From NCBI GenBank assembly GCA_035530195.1, contig DATKVG010000043.1:10554-74553 (forward strand): 64,000 nucleotides of DNA, given 5' to 3'. The notes beneath the pieces are model-generated. The model ran no database searches and was not told the origin of the DNA. It saw only the letters and a list, made by a program, of their open reading frames with translations. A program made the translations under genes and the position numbers. The stretch's first letter is position 1. Each line of letters starts with the position of its first letter. This stretch comes from JAPLKX01 sp035530195 (lineage in GTDB: Bacteria > Hydrogenedentota > Hydrogenedentia > Hydrogenedentales > SLHB01). This document shows positions 43,648 through 53,471 of the stretch, in pieces.

Positions 43648-46098
43648 ATGAAACGCCTGTTGACGAAACTGAACCGGTGGGCCTTGGTTTGCGGCGTCGC
43701 CGTGATCCTGGCCTCGGCCGTTGGGAGCGCGGCGCCGGCTCAACAGACCGTTGACCTCGCCGCCGCCACGGTCGTGACCCGCGCCGGCCAACTTCCGAAG
43801 GCCGAGCAGACGGCCGCGCTCGTGCTGGTTGAGGAACTGGAAAAGCGCATAGGCAAGCGCCTGCCGGTCTCAACGGCGTGGCCGGAAGAGGGTCTTGCCG
43901 TGGTGGTGACCGCGGGAGGAATGGATCCGGTCTCGGGCCATCCCGTACCGAACCGGGAAGCCGGTGACCGGCCCGAGATGCGGCCCGAGGGCTACCGGGT
44001 CTTGGCCGAGGATGGCAAGACGGTATGGGTCGTGGGCGCCGACCCGCGCGGTGCCCTGTTTGGCGTGGGACGCCTGCTTCGCAGCATCGAGTGGGCCAGG
44101 GGCGCCGCGAGCATATCTGCGTCTCTTGACGTAGCCATGGCGCCGGCGTATGCGATTCGCGGCCACCAACTCGGCTATCGCGCCCGCGCAAATTCTTATG
44201 ATGGTTGGGATGAAAAGCAGTTTGAGCAGTACATCCGCGAATTGGTTATCTTCGGATCGAACAGCATCGAGAACATCCCCTTCCAGGATACGCAGATAAG
44301 CCCACACTGGCCGGTGCCGCGAGACATAATGAACTCGAAGATGAGTGAAATCTGTGACCGCTACGATGTGGACTATTGGGTTTGGGCTCCAGCCACCTTC
44401 GATCTCAACGACCAGAAGCTACGGGACGAAGAACTGCAATTGCACGAGAAATTCTATCGCGAATGCCCGCGGTTGAATGGCGTCTTCTTCCCGGGCGGCG
44501 ATCCCGGAAAGAACCCGCCCGAGCTTGTCCTGCCGTTCCTCGAAGACCTGTCGAAAATCCTGGCGAAGTATCACCCCGAGGGAAAAATATGGATGTCGAC
44601 GCAAGGGTTTGGCGGCAAGAAACTGAATTATGTCGTCAAATACCTCGAAGAGAAAGAGCCCGCGTGGCTTGGCGGCATTGTGGCGGGGCCACAGACCATT
44701 GATCCGCCCGCGCTGCGTGCCCGCATCCCTAAACGCTATCCGCTGCGGGACTATCCGGACCTCACCCACACAGTCCGCTGTCAATATCCCGTGCCATGGT
44801 GGGACCCTGCGTTCAATTTCACGTTAGGCCGCGAGTGCTGTAACCCGCGTCCGCTATTCTACACACTCGTTCATCGGCAAATGGCCCCCGGCACCGTCGG
44901 TTTCATCAGCTATTCGGACGGCTGCCACGACGACGTCAACAAAACCATTTGGAATGTCTTAGGCGTCGATCCCATCGCCGACCCCCGCGACATTCTCATC
45001 GAGTATTCACGGTTTTTCTTTGGCCCGGATGTGGCCGAGCCCGCAGCCGACGGCATCATGGCACTCGAAAAGAACTGGGTCGGCCCACTTATTACCAACT
45101 CGACCGTCGACTCGACGCTGGCCCTCTGGCAGCAATTCGAGAACAAGAAGCCGGAGTTGAAGGGCAACTGGCGTTGGCAACTCTGCCTGTTGCGCGCCTA
45201 TTACGATGCCTACATCCGGCATCGCCAGATGTATGAACTCAAGCTCGAGGATGAGGCGAACCACATCATGGCGCAGGCCGGGACGCGCGGCGCCGATGCG
45301 ACCATGGATGCCGCACTCGATGTTCTCAAGAAAGCGGAAACCCAACTCTGCCGCAAAGATCTGCGCGACCGGGTCGACCAGCTCTGTCAAGATCTTTTCG
45401 ACTCGATCAAGCTGCAGACAAGCGTGAAGCGCTTTCAAGCCAGCGAAACCGAACGCGGTTGCGTGCTCGATTTCGTCGACTATCCGCTGAACAACAGATG
45501 GTGGCTCGAGGACGAGTTCGCCAAAATCCGCAAAATGCCGGCGGAACAGGAGAAGGTCGCCCGGCTCGACGTGCTCGCCCATTGGGAGCACCCCGGGCCC
45601 GGCAGTTACTATGACGACATCGGCGATTTGTCGAAATCGCCCCACTTGGTGCGCGGACCTGAGCTGAACACGGATCCGCTGATCCCGTTACACGAAACCG
45701 GCTTTCCCGGGTTCGTTTGGGACCAGGGCGGTTACAGCCGCCTACGACTGTCGTGGCAAGGCGGCATGAGACCGGAACAGATGATTTATGAAAACATCGA
45801 TCCCGCCGGCCAATATACGATTCGCATAAACGGGAGCGTCGCTCAGTTGTATGTGAACCGGGAAAAAGTGGAGCCGGCCACCCGCCCGCAGACTTCCCAG
45901 CCGGTTACAGAAACGCCACGCGTTGAGCGGGCTCCGCGCCAAAGGTTCACGCCGCGGTTTAAAGAGTTCCCGATACCACAGGATCTGTTAAAGGACCGCA
46001 GGATTGTCGTCGATTGGAGCGACCCTAACAAACCCCCCGCGGCCGGGATGCGCTTTGGATCCTCGGCCACCGAAATCTGGTTGTTGAAAAAGCAGTGA
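43648..46098 (+). CDS. Secreted GH67-like TIM-barrel protein (paralogue of the minus-strand gene at 48817-51222)
   Basis: An 816-residue exported protein (KRLLTKLNRWALVCGVAVIL, cleavage near SAAPAQ). The N-terminal domain ends with 'RGALFGVGRLLRSIEW', the family hallmark shared with its neighbours. The barrel contains 'IRGHQLGYRARANSYDGW', 'DYWVWAPATFDL', 'LNGVFFPGGDPGKNPP', 'QYPVPWWDPAF', 'GFISYSDGCHDDVNKT' and 'FVDYPLNNRWWLEDEF'. These blocks recur almost unchanged in the gene at 48817. A Pro/Thr-rich linker precedes a short terminal beta domain. Start is set by GGAAAGGA eight bases ahead; a longer frame starts inside the upstream gene. The gene ends seven bases from a convergent relative. 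Confidence 0.65.
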   Translation: MKRLLTKLNRWALVCGVAVILASAVGSAAPAQQTVDLAAATVVTRAGQLPKAEQTAALVLVEELEKRIGKRLPVSTAWPEEGLAVVVTAGGMDPVSGHPVPNREAGDRPEMRPEGYRVLAEDGKTVWVVGADPRGALFGVGRLLRSIEWARGAASISASLDVAMAPAYAIRGHQLGYRARANSYDGWDEKQFEQYIRELVIFGSNSIENIPFQDTQISPHWPVPRDIMNSKMSEICDRYDVDYWVWAPATFDLNDQKLRDEELQLHEKFYRECPRLNGVFFPGGDPGKNPPELVLPFLEDLSKILAKYHPEGKIWMSTQGFGGKKLNYVVKYLEEKEPAWLGGIVAGPQTIDPPALRARIPKRYPLRDYPDLTHTVRCQYPVPWWDPAFNFTLGRECCNPRPLFYTLVHRQMAPGTVGFISYSDGCHDDVNKTIWNVLGVDPIADPRDILIEYSRFFFGPDVAEPAADGIMALEKNWVGPLITNSTVDSTLALWQQFENKKPELKGNWRWQLCLLRAYYDAYIRHRQMYELKLEDEANHIMAQAGTRGADATMDAALDVLKKAETQLCRKDLRDRVDQLCQDLFDSIKLQTSVKRFQASETERGCVLDFVDYPLNNRWWLEDEFAKIRKMPAEQEKVARLDVLAHWEHPGPGSYYDDIGDLSKSPHLVRGPELNTDPLIPLHETGFPGFVWDQGGYSRLRLSWQGGMRPEQMIYENIDPAGQYTIRINGSVAQLYVNREKVEPATRPQTSQPVTETPRVERAPRQRFTPRFKEFPIPQDLLKDRRIVVDWSDPNKPPAAGMRFGSSATEIWLLKKQ

Positions 46099-46105
46099 GC
46101 CCGAA

Positions 46106-48637
46106 TCAGGGGCGCGCGGTCCAGGGCATGTTGTCTTTTTGCATCAGCCAAATCTCGTACAGGCCGGTGATGGGCATGAAACCCGGCTTGGACGTCAGGG
46201 CGATGTTGAGTTTGCCGTCTTGGGTGAGTGGCAGCGGTATGTCGAATTCATGGAACGCGGTTTCGCCCATCGGCACGCTGAACCCATCGCTGATCGTCTC
46301 GCCGTCTGCCTCGAGGCCTTCCTCCAATTTCATCTCGCGGAGTGCGGGCTGATCCAGCTCGAAATGGGCGCCTACTGAAACGCGCACCACGTACTGCACG
46401 CCTGGATCGAGGCCGTCGTAGGCAAAGCTGACGCCCGGGCTGCCCCTGGTATAGGTGAGGTTGTAGTGGGAGTGTTTTGCGGGGCCGGCAAACGGCATGA
46501 AGGCCCAGAGGGTCTCTCCGTGAGTCAGGTGTTTGGACTCGGACGGCCAGCCGACATCGTCGTAGAACCCGCCCGCGCCGGGATCCTCGTATTTCAGCAG
46601 TTTGTTAATGGCGTTGCGGATCGACGCCCTATTGCCGCCGGCCTTTGCTTCCTCCAGCACTTTTTTCCACCAGCCGACTTCCGATAGGTCAAGTGTTGCC
46701 ACGATGAACGGGGCCGGCTCGCGGTAACCGATAGTCGTATTGGATTCTTCGCCGCGTGCCATGGCCTCGTCCATGACGGCCTTCATCTCGGGTGTCTCGA
46801 ACGGTTGATTGAATATTTCGAGCGCCTTGTCCACCGCGGCGGCCAACTCGGCATCGGCGGAGGCAGACGTCAATACGGCCTCGGCCTGCCGCTCCAACTC
46901 ACGCCCGCGCTCGAGGTCCAACTGGATGTATCGGTCCATGAGGGCCTTCTCCATGATGATGCGCCAACGGTAATCGTCCTTGAGAAGGTTTTCGGGTATT
47001 TTCTGCCCCGCGGAACGCAGAAGCTCGACCGCCCTGGCGATCCCGGGATTGTCCATGACGGGTTTCTCGAGCGTCTCTTCCATCAGGAAGATGGCCTCGG
47101 CGATTTCATCCTGGGCCTCGGGCCCAAACCAGTACCGGCAATACTCTTTGGTGAGGGTCTCTGCATCCTGGCGCGGATCCCAAAGCATCCGGTACCAGAA
47201 CCACTTGTTGAAATCGTCGTGCATTCCTTCGGAGTAGTGCATGTCGCCGATCGAATAATGCAGGATCTCGGTGGCCACCTTGTGAAAATTCCGCGGGCGC
47301 GCGTTCCACGACCGCCGGTCGTAAACGGCGGCAAGCGCGATGTCGGGTTTCGCAACGGCGAACTGCGCCTGCATCCAGTGTGTGATGTCCGTATACAAGG
47401 CGATGTTCGTGGTTCGCGGCAACTCGTGGTGCATGAACTTCAGGTAGTTGCCCAGCGGGCCGAACCCTTCGTATTCGAACCATCGCGGGTTGACGGGACC
47501 GCGAATGTAGGTTTGCATCTCGTCGGCTCCCGGACCGTACCGGATCGCGTACAACCAGCTCGAGTCCCCGCTGTTGAGGTAGTCCATGATGGCCTGATCG
47601 CCCTCGTTGGTCAGGTCCTGGTTGGTGGCGAGCACCTTGGTGTTCGGATGATACTTGTGCAGGATGTCGGCAATGTCATGCACAAGCGCAATGTACTTGT
47701 CGCCCCACGGCATGCACTTCTCGCAGCGGCATCCGCCCTCGTCACCCGAGTTGGTGGTGAAAAAATCGTAGTCGGGGCAGTTCTTGAATTGCTCGTCAAA
47801 CGACTCGAGCAGCGCCTTCCGCGCCTCCGGCACCGACGGGCAGACGTACTTGGGCGAGCGGCCACCGTCGGCTCTCCATTCCGCGGGAAAACCCGCCGGC
47901 ATCTCGTTGGCCGTACGGCCAAAGCAGGTGAGCATCCCATAAGCGGCCATCTCGGCAGGGTCGCCTTCGTAGACGTTTGTGCCCAGCAACATCAGGTCTT
48001 CCATAACTTCGTGATGCTCATCGGTTGTCTGCGGCCGCAGATTGCCCAGATCCCTGGCGCGGCTGCCCGGGCCCGTGGGCCGGCCGCCCCGGAGCAAGAA
48101 CGCCGGTTTTTGCACGGCATCGATGGGCGGAATGACTACAGCATCCGGCAAAAACGTCATTGCCCGCAGCAGGTGACCCACGCCGTACAACGTGCCGCGC
48201 TCGTCAACACCCGCTACGACCACGTAATGGGTCGCCCCGACCTTGCCGCCTTTGACCGCGAAACCTTCGGGGTGCGCCGTATCCGAGTTGGGAAGTGTGG
48301 GCAGGGCCATCTCCAGATCGCCGATGAGGGTTGCCGCCAACTCATTGCGCGACGGGACGCCAACGACCACAACCACATCCGCGCCCGCGATCATCTTGCC
48401 AACATCCGGGGCGTCTTCCTTCACCACGTCAACCGCCACCGCGCTGCGCTTGATCACGCGGCTCCTGAAGATTTCGCCGGCCCTCAGTTCAGGCGGTCCG
48501 GCTTGCCGGCCTGTGACGATGGCCAGGCGTTTTGCCTTCAACACCGGCGCGCCGGCAGCGTCTTGCCCGGAAGCCCCAACGCCGATCGCGCAAATACACA
48601 CAACCAGTACGAGCAGTCGAATCGCGGAGTACCTCAT
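46106..48637 (-). CDS. Secreted DUF4838/GH67-like protein with a Cys motif
   Basis: An 843-residue exported protein with a signal peptide (RLLVLVVCICAIGVGASG). The N-terminal domain has 'VDERGTLYGVGHLLRAM' and the barrel has 'NSGDEGGCRCEKCMPWGDKY', a C-x-C-x2-C block in the position seen in DUF4838-type proteins, which are often predicted glycosidases. 'YDFFTTNSGDEG' and 'MHHELPRTTNIALYTD' follow the barrel pattern of its neighbours. The C-terminal 150 residues form a beta domain with 'IYEIWLMQ'-like ending shared with the other members. It is the last gene of a minus-strand series (transporter, two glycosidase-like genes, then this one). Activity not established; metal binding by the Cys block is possible. 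Confidence 0.65.
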   Translation of the reverse strand: MRYSAIRLLVLVVCICAIGVGASGQDAAGAPVLKAKRLAIVTGRQAGPPELRAGEIFRSRVIKRSAVAVDVVKEDAPDVGKMIAGADVVVVVGVPSRNELAATLIGDLEMALPTLPNSDTAHPEGFAVKGGKVGATHYVVVAGVDERGTLYGVGHLLRAMTFLPDAVVIPPIDAVQKPAFLLRGGRPTGPGSRARDLGNLRPQTTDEHHEVMEDLMLLGTNVYEGDPAEMAAYGMLTCFGRTANEMPAGFPAEWRADGGRSPKYVCPSVPEARKALLESFDEQFKNCPDYDFFTTNSGDEGGCRCEKCMPWGDKYIALVHDIADILHKYHPNTKVLATNQDLTNEGDQAIMDYLNSGDSSWLYAIRYGPGADEMQTYIRGPVNPRWFEYEGFGPLGNYLKFMHHELPRTTNIALYTDITHWMQAQFAVAKPDIALAAVYDRRSWNARPRNFHKVATEILHYSIGDMHYSEGMHDDFNKWFWYRMLWDPRQDAETLTKEYCRYWFGPEAQDEIAEAIFLMEETLEKPVMDNPGIARAVELLRSAGQKIPENLLKDDYRWRIIMEKALMDRYIQLDLERGRELERQAEAVLTSASADAELAAAVDKALEIFNQPFETPEMKAVMDEAMARGEESNTTIGYREPAPFIVATLDLSEVGWWKKVLEEAKAGGNRASIRNAINKLLKYEDPGAGGFYDDVGWPSESKHLTHGETLWAFMPFAGPAKHSHYNLTYTRGSPGVSFAYDGLDPGVQYVVRVSVGAHFELDQPALREMKLEEGLEADGETISDGFSVPMGETAFHEFDIPLPLTQDGKLNIALTSKPGFMPITGLYEIWLMQKDNMPWTARP

Positions 48638-48816
48638 TGCTGCTGCCTTTCACCGAATAAGCCCTGCGGCGGGCGCCATCCCAACGAAAGTCCAAGCATA
48701 ATACCATACCCGGGACGCGCAGGGGCGAGAGATAACGGACCGCGGAAGAGCATACTGCCGGCGGGAAGCAAAAGAGTCTGGCAACCTGTGGCAAGAATCG
48801 TCGCGGGCTGCCGAAA

Positions 48817-51222
48817 TCACTCCTTGAACAGCCACACCTCCGCCAGCCGCGAATGCTGCCGCCAGTTCAGGTGCCTTTCGTCGGTGGGCTGGTCCCAGGT
48901 CAGCACAAGCTTGCGGTCCTGGATATGTTTGGCGGGTACGGCGAAGTCCTGGGTTTGGCCCATTTCCACCCGGTCGGCGGGGGCGTCTGCCGCTTCCCCG
49001 TCCATACGCAGCAGGAACTTGCCATAGCCGCCGCAGCGCACCGTGTAGCGGGCGTCGGGATCCAAGCCTTCGTAGACCACGGCCTCGGGATAGTTCATGC
49101 TGACTTGCCACGAGAGGCGGGCACGGCTCATGCCTTCATTCCACCACCAGAGGACAGGTTCGGGATGGGCCTCTTCACCGGGTTCGGTAAACACGAATGG
49201 GCTGCGCTTCACATGGGGCGAGTTGGCCGGATTTCCCACGTCGTCATAGTAGCTCCCAAGGCCGGGGTTCTCCCAGCGGGCGATGACGGAGAGACGGGCG
49301 GTTTTTTCCTCTTCCGAAGCCATGGCGCGAACCTTTTCGAATTCGTCTTCCAGCCACCACCGGTTGTTCAGGGGGTAGTCCACAAAATCGAGGAACGCCC
49401 CACGTTCCGCGCCGCTGGCAAAGTATTTCGGGACGCTCGACTGCAGTCCAATGGAATGGAACAACTCTTCGCAGAGTTCCTCGATGCGCGCGCGCAACTC
49501 CGGGCTGACGGGACGGGTGACGTAGCGGTTCAGCACCGCCATCGCCTCGGTCATGGCCGCATCGGCGCCCACGCGGTCCGCCTGCGCCAAGATAGCGTTG
49601 GCTTCTTCTTCGAGGCGCGTTTCGTGGATCAGCCTATGGCGGATATAGGTGTCGTAGTAGGCGCGTACGAGGCACATCTGCCAGCGCCAATTGTCTTTGA
49701 GGTGGGGCGTTTGTTTTTCAAGTTGCTGCCAATGCAGCAGCGTGCCCTCGACCCCGCCATTCTCCCGCAGCGGGCCGGTCCAATTATTCTCGAGTGCGAA
49801 AATGCCGTCGGTGGCCTCCTCCGCGATGCGCGGATCGAAAAACACCCGGCCGTATTGGTTCAAGATGTTGCGCAGCGGCATGGTTGGATCCCAGCTCAAG
49901 GCGCTCCAGACCGTCTTGTTCACGTCGTCGTGGACGCCGTCGGAGTAGGAAATGAAGCCGTCGCTGTAGGCCGCAAACCAGTTGTGAATGTAGGCGTAAT
50001 GCACGGGCCGGGGATTGATGGCCTCGCGGCCGAGGGTGAGTGCCAGCGCCTGATCCCACCAGGGCACCGGATACTGGCAGATCTTGTTGTGGGTGATGTC
50101 GGGGTAGAGGCGGTACTTGTACTTTTTGGGAAGGATGCCCCGTGTGAGCGGGACGGGGGGCGCAGAGGGCCCGGCGACAAGCCCGCCCAGCCAGTCTGGC
50201 GACTCCGTTTTCAGATACGCGATGACATATTCGATTTCTTCCCGATTGAAATGCTGGAGCGACAGCCACACCCGTGCCTCCGGATGAATTGGCAGCAGGC
50301 GTTTGGCGACGTCCTCGAGGAACGGGATAACAAGTTGCGCGGGATTGTCGCCGGGGTCGCCGCCGGGGAAAAATACGCCCGTGAGTTCCTTGCAGTCGCG
50401 GTAGAGTTCCTCGTGCTTATCGAGGGCCTTGGCCCGTGCCTCGGCATCCTTAAGGTCAAAGTCCGCCGGCGTCCACACCCAATAGGCCAGACCATAGCGG
50501 TCGCAGATTTCGCTCATCCGCCGGTTCATTTCCCGGCGGTCGACTTTCATGACAGGCGTGGTCCGGCTGTCGTGGAATGGGATGTTTTCAACGCTATTGA
50601 CGCCAAAAAATGTGAGTTCACGAATGTATTGATCAAACTGTTCCGGTGTCCAGGCATCCCAGGAATTGGCCTGCGGGCGGAACCCGAGTTGATGGCCCCG
50701 AATGGGATAGGCCGGGGCAGTGGCGATGTCCAGCGCCGTGCTGATCCGGGCGCGGCCCATGCCCCAATCCAGATGGCGCAGCAAAGCCCCCACACCATAC
50801 AAAACCCCGCGGGCATCCGCGCCAAGCACCCAAACCACGGACGACGGGGACTCGCTCAGATCGACATAAAGCCGATAGCCTTCCGGTTGCCGCTCGGGAA
50901 GGCCGACGCCCTCACGCATGGGCGCCGCGCGCCCCCAGGCCGGCGCTTTCGCCGTGGAACCGATGGCGATCACCGGTTGTTTCTCCGGCCACGCCGCGCT
51001 TGTGGTCAGCCGAATTCCTGTGCGTTTCTGAACTTCCTCAATCAGCACCTCGGCTGCTGCGCGCTCCGCATTCTCCAATTCACCGGGGTGCGTTACCACC
51101 ACCGCGCCGCTCAGGTCAAGTTGGTCGGCGGCTTGTGCGCCGATGCTCAGTGCCAGTGTGCATAAAAGCATGCCCAGCGCTACGCCGATACGCAAGAAAC
51201 CGGTGAGTGTTTTTCTTATCAT
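48817..51222 (-). CDS. Secreted GH67-like TIM-barrel protein (paralogue of 43648-46098)
   Basis: An 801-residue exported protein (RKTLTGFLRIGVALGMLL, cleavage near GAQA|AD). It shares with the plus-strand paralogue 'RGVLYGVGALLRHLDW', 'IRGHQLGFRPQANSWDAW', 'YWVWTPADFDL', 'TGVFFPGGDPGDNPAQ', 'QYPVPWWDQAL', 'GFISYSDGVHDDVNKT' and 'FVDYPLNNRWWLEDEF'. The barrel residues in FFPGGDPG and SDGxHDD are likely functional. The start is placed at MIRKTLTGFL after AAAGG; a longer frame adds a basic 25-residue tail and is less likely. It lies between the glycosidase-like gene upstream and the DUF4838-like gene downstream on the same strand. Confidence 0.65.
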   Translation of the reverse strand: MIRKTLTGFLRIGVALGMLLCTLALSIGAQAADQLDLSGAVVVTHPGELENAERAAAEVLIEEVQKRTGIRLTTSAAWPEKQPVIAIGSTAKAPAWGRAAPMREGVGLPERQPEGYRLYVDLSESPSSVVWVLGADARGVLYGVGALLRHLDWGMGRARISTALDIATAPAYPIRGHQLGFRPQANSWDAWTPEQFDQYIRELTFFGVNSVENIPFHDSRTTPVMKVDRREMNRRMSEICDRYGLAYWVWTPADFDLKDAEARAKALDKHEELYRDCKELTGVFFPGGDPGDNPAQLVIPFLEDVAKRLLPIHPEARVWLSLQHFNREEIEYVIAYLKTESPDWLGGLVAGPSAPPVPLTRGILPKKYKYRLYPDITHNKICQYPVPWWDQALALTLGREAINPRPVHYAYIHNWFAAYSDGFISYSDGVHDDVNKTVWSALSWDPTMPLRNILNQYGRVFFDPRIAEEATDGIFALENNWTGPLRENGGVEGTLLHWQQLEKQTPHLKDNWRWQMCLVRAYYDTYIRHRLIHETRLEEEANAILAQADRVGADAAMTEAMAVLNRYVTRPVSPELRARIEELCEELFHSIGLQSSVPKYFASGAERGAFLDFVDYPLNNRWWLEDEFEKVRAMASEEEKTARLSVIARWENPGLGSYYDDVGNPANSPHVKRSPFVFTEPGEEAHPEPVLWWWNEGMSRARLSWQVSMNYPEAVVYEGLDPDARYTVRCGGYGKFLLRMDGEAADAPADRVEMGQTQDFAVPAKHIQDRKLVLTWDQPTDERHLNWRQHSRLAEVWLFKE

Positions 51223-51326
51223 GGTTCTGCCTTTCTGGATACGATTTATGCCACCACGCCCAATCATTGTTTTCGCATTTTTGGCGGCGGTTTTCAACTT
51301 CTTTTGCAGATCCGTCAGACGACGCG

Positions 51327-53318
51327 CTACGGCGTCAATTCAAAGAGCACAAAACTTTTCGGAGGAATGCTGAAGGACCACGCAAGTGTTTCCCCCGTCT
51401 TGTCAAAGTCAATGACGGCGCCTTCGCTCCATCCTTCCCAGGTTCCGCGAGCCGCGATACGGCCGCAGGTGAAACCGTCGGGGTTCCGCAGGGTAGCGTC
51501 GCGGCGATAGTCCATGTCGCCATGGTTCATCACCAGGAGCATGGCCGAGCCATCGGACTTCTTGTTGTAGATGTGTTCCAGGCTGGTCCACGGCGCGAAT
51601 TCGAGGCCGTCGCCAATATGGTCTTCCAGCGTGTGCAAGAAGTAGTAGAGCATATTCGAGTAGAGGAACGGCTCTGGGCCACGGCGCTGCCCGTCGCTGC
51701 CGACCATGTTCAGGGCGGTAACGAAGAAGACGCGCCCGGCGCCGCGTCGGTTCTCGATTATGTAGGGCGCATCATTCATGCGCGCCACCACCCGGCCTGA
51801 GGTCAATTTAACCGAGTGAATCCAATGGTCCTGCCATTCCTCACGCCTTCCGGCTGCCGCGTATCCTTCGATGGCATCCAGTTCTGTGGCGGGCCGGTCA
51901 AAGTGCATCACGTTGTCGTCCAGCGCATCCAACAAACAGCCGATAAGGGGCTCGGCCACATCGGCGGGCATCAGGTTCTCGTGCTCATCGAGGAACAGGG
52001 TGTCGCTGCAGACCAGGATGCCGCCGTTTTCGACATACGTCTTTAGCGTTTCCTGAATGGACGGGGTCATGCGGTGATAGCCCAGGGCCACAAGCGCTTT
52101 GTAGCGGGTGTATTTTTCTGCCGCCAGATTGTCCGGCACCATGTCGAGGGTTCCCAAGGGACTTTCCGCGAGAAAGCCGGGATACTCGGGATCCCAAGCG
52201 CACCGCTCGAAACCTGGATAAAACACGTCGAGCGTTTTCAGAGAGAGGTCCGCGTCGCGTGTCTGCATGAATGTGTGGCGGATGCCGTCGAAGAGGCCCG
52301 TGGCCCGCACGTCACCGACCCGCCAACCAACACCGGGCCATCCGTTCTCGTGCCCCATGAGAATGGCGACGGGAGTCATGGTCTCGCCGCGCGGCCCTAT
52401 CCGCCGTGTGACGGAATACAGGCTTTTCAATGCGCGGCCCCAGGGAAGCAACGGGCCCGGCGCCTCGTTACCGGCATGGAAGAGACTTTCTTCGGGGTAG
52501 GCGGCCCAATCCACCTCAAGTTGCACGAAATCCGCACCGCCCATGGCAGCGCCAAGGAGGCTGGTGAAAAAGCACCATGGCGTGTGGCCTTCCCGGGGAG
52601 ACACCTGTTTGCCCACGTTGCCCCGGGGCGACCACCAGGTCGAATGGTCAATCATCCAACGCTTGCCGTACGCGCGGGCTGTCCCGCGATTCGAGGCCAG
52701 CATCATGTTTACATTGGGAATGTTTTCGCCGACTTCGCTACAGATGATATCCACGCCCGCCTCGGCGAAAAGCGGGTGATACAGCGCGGCCGAACTGTGC
52801 CCGGCCTGGACGCCAAGTGTTTGGTGAACGTCTCCCATCAGCGCCTTCACACGCCCGGCCAACGCCTCCTTCACTTTCGGGCGCGTGGGATTCTCATAGA
52901 CCACCTTGGGCAAGTAGCCTTCGGGTTTGAGCCCCATGGTGTCCATTTCGCCCCAGTGAATTCCGAGAAAGAGATCGCCGGCAATGGCCTGGTACCGCTC
53001 AAAATCCCCCCGCTCATGCCGCCATTCGCCCGCCTTGAATGACTCTTGAACCAGGAAATGAACGCCCTGTTCCTTGAGATAATGCGCCACCCGCTCCCGG
53101 TCATTCCTGTCCAGAGAGTAATCGAGAAGCAGCACGTAATCCGCCATGTCCGCCTCGACGAAGGCTCGAAGGTGGCGCAGATAAGTCTCTTCGGGCACGC
53201 CTTTCTGGAGATGCAACTGTGCGCCCACATGACATACCCCGTCTTCCTCGCTCCAAGCTTGCGCGAATACGGTGGCCAGTAACAGTCCAAGGAAGAAGAT
53301 ACGGCTGACCCTGCTCAT
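51327..53318 (-). CDS. Secreted glycosidase-like protein with a C-terminal GATase-like segment
   Basis: A 663-residue exported protein with signal peptide (SRVSRIFFLGLLLATVFAQA). The N-terminal half looks like a TIM barrel: 'ADYVLLLDYSLDRNDRER', 'GDLFLGIHWGEMDT', 'VDIICSEVGENIPNVNMML' and 'FVQLEVDWAAYP'. A stretch around 420-480, 'KYKALVALGYHRMTPSIQETLKTYVENGGILVCSDT', resembles the glutaminase-like trimerisation domain of GH42 beta-galactosidases, followed by beta strands. This points to a GH42/GH-A-like architecture but no family signature is decisive. The start at MSRVSRIFFL has GGAGG six bases ahead. The transporter gene lies 153 bases upstream on the same strand. Confidence 0.6.
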   Translation of the reverse strand: MSRVSRIFFLGLLLATVFAQAWSEEDGVCHVGAQLHLQKGVPEETYLRHLRAFVEADMADYVLLLDYSLDRNDRERVAHYLKEQGVHFLVQESFKAGEWRHERGDFERYQAIAGDLFLGIHWGEMDTMGLKPEGYLPKVVYENPTRPKVKEALAGRVKALMGDVHQTLGVQAGHSSAALYHPLFAEAGVDIICSEVGENIPNVNMMLASNRGTARAYGKRWMIDHSTWWSPRGNVGKQVSPREGHTPWCFFTSLLGAAMGGADFVQLEVDWAAYPEESLFHAGNEAPGPLLPWGRALKSLYSVTRRIGPRGETMTPVAILMGHENGWPGVGWRVGDVRATGLFDGIRHTFMQTRDADLSLKTLDVFYPGFERCAWDPEYPGFLAESPLGTLDMVPDNLAAEKYTRYKALVALGYHRMTPSIQETLKTYVENGGILVCSDTLFLDEHENLMPADVAEPLIGCLLDALDDNVMHFDRPATELDAIEGYAAAGRREEWQDHWIHSVKLTSGRVVARMNDAPYIIENRRGAGRVFFVTALNMVGSDGQRRGPEPFLYSNMLYYFLHTLEDHIGDGLEFAPWTSLEHIYNKKSDGSAMLLVMNHGDMDYRRDATLRNPDGFTCGRIAARGTWEGWSEGAVIDFDKTGETLAWSFSIPPKSFVLFELTP

Positions 53319-53471
53319 GAATCTCCTCCCCGGTTGATTGTTGAAGCCGTAGCCGGAAAAGTTGCGCAGGCGGTGGCCGGCAGAAGAAACACACGAGCTC
53401 GTGCCGTCATGAGGCATTCTCCAAGAAAGCCGCGGGGCATAAACTCTTTCCGCGCACCAATGCGCTGGAGG

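Noticed and set aside
46805..51165. Two open frames of more than 700 codons on the plus strand opposite the DUF4838- and GH67-like genes
   Set aside because: They lie antisense to genes with signal peptides and shared motifs, and show no protein features of their own.
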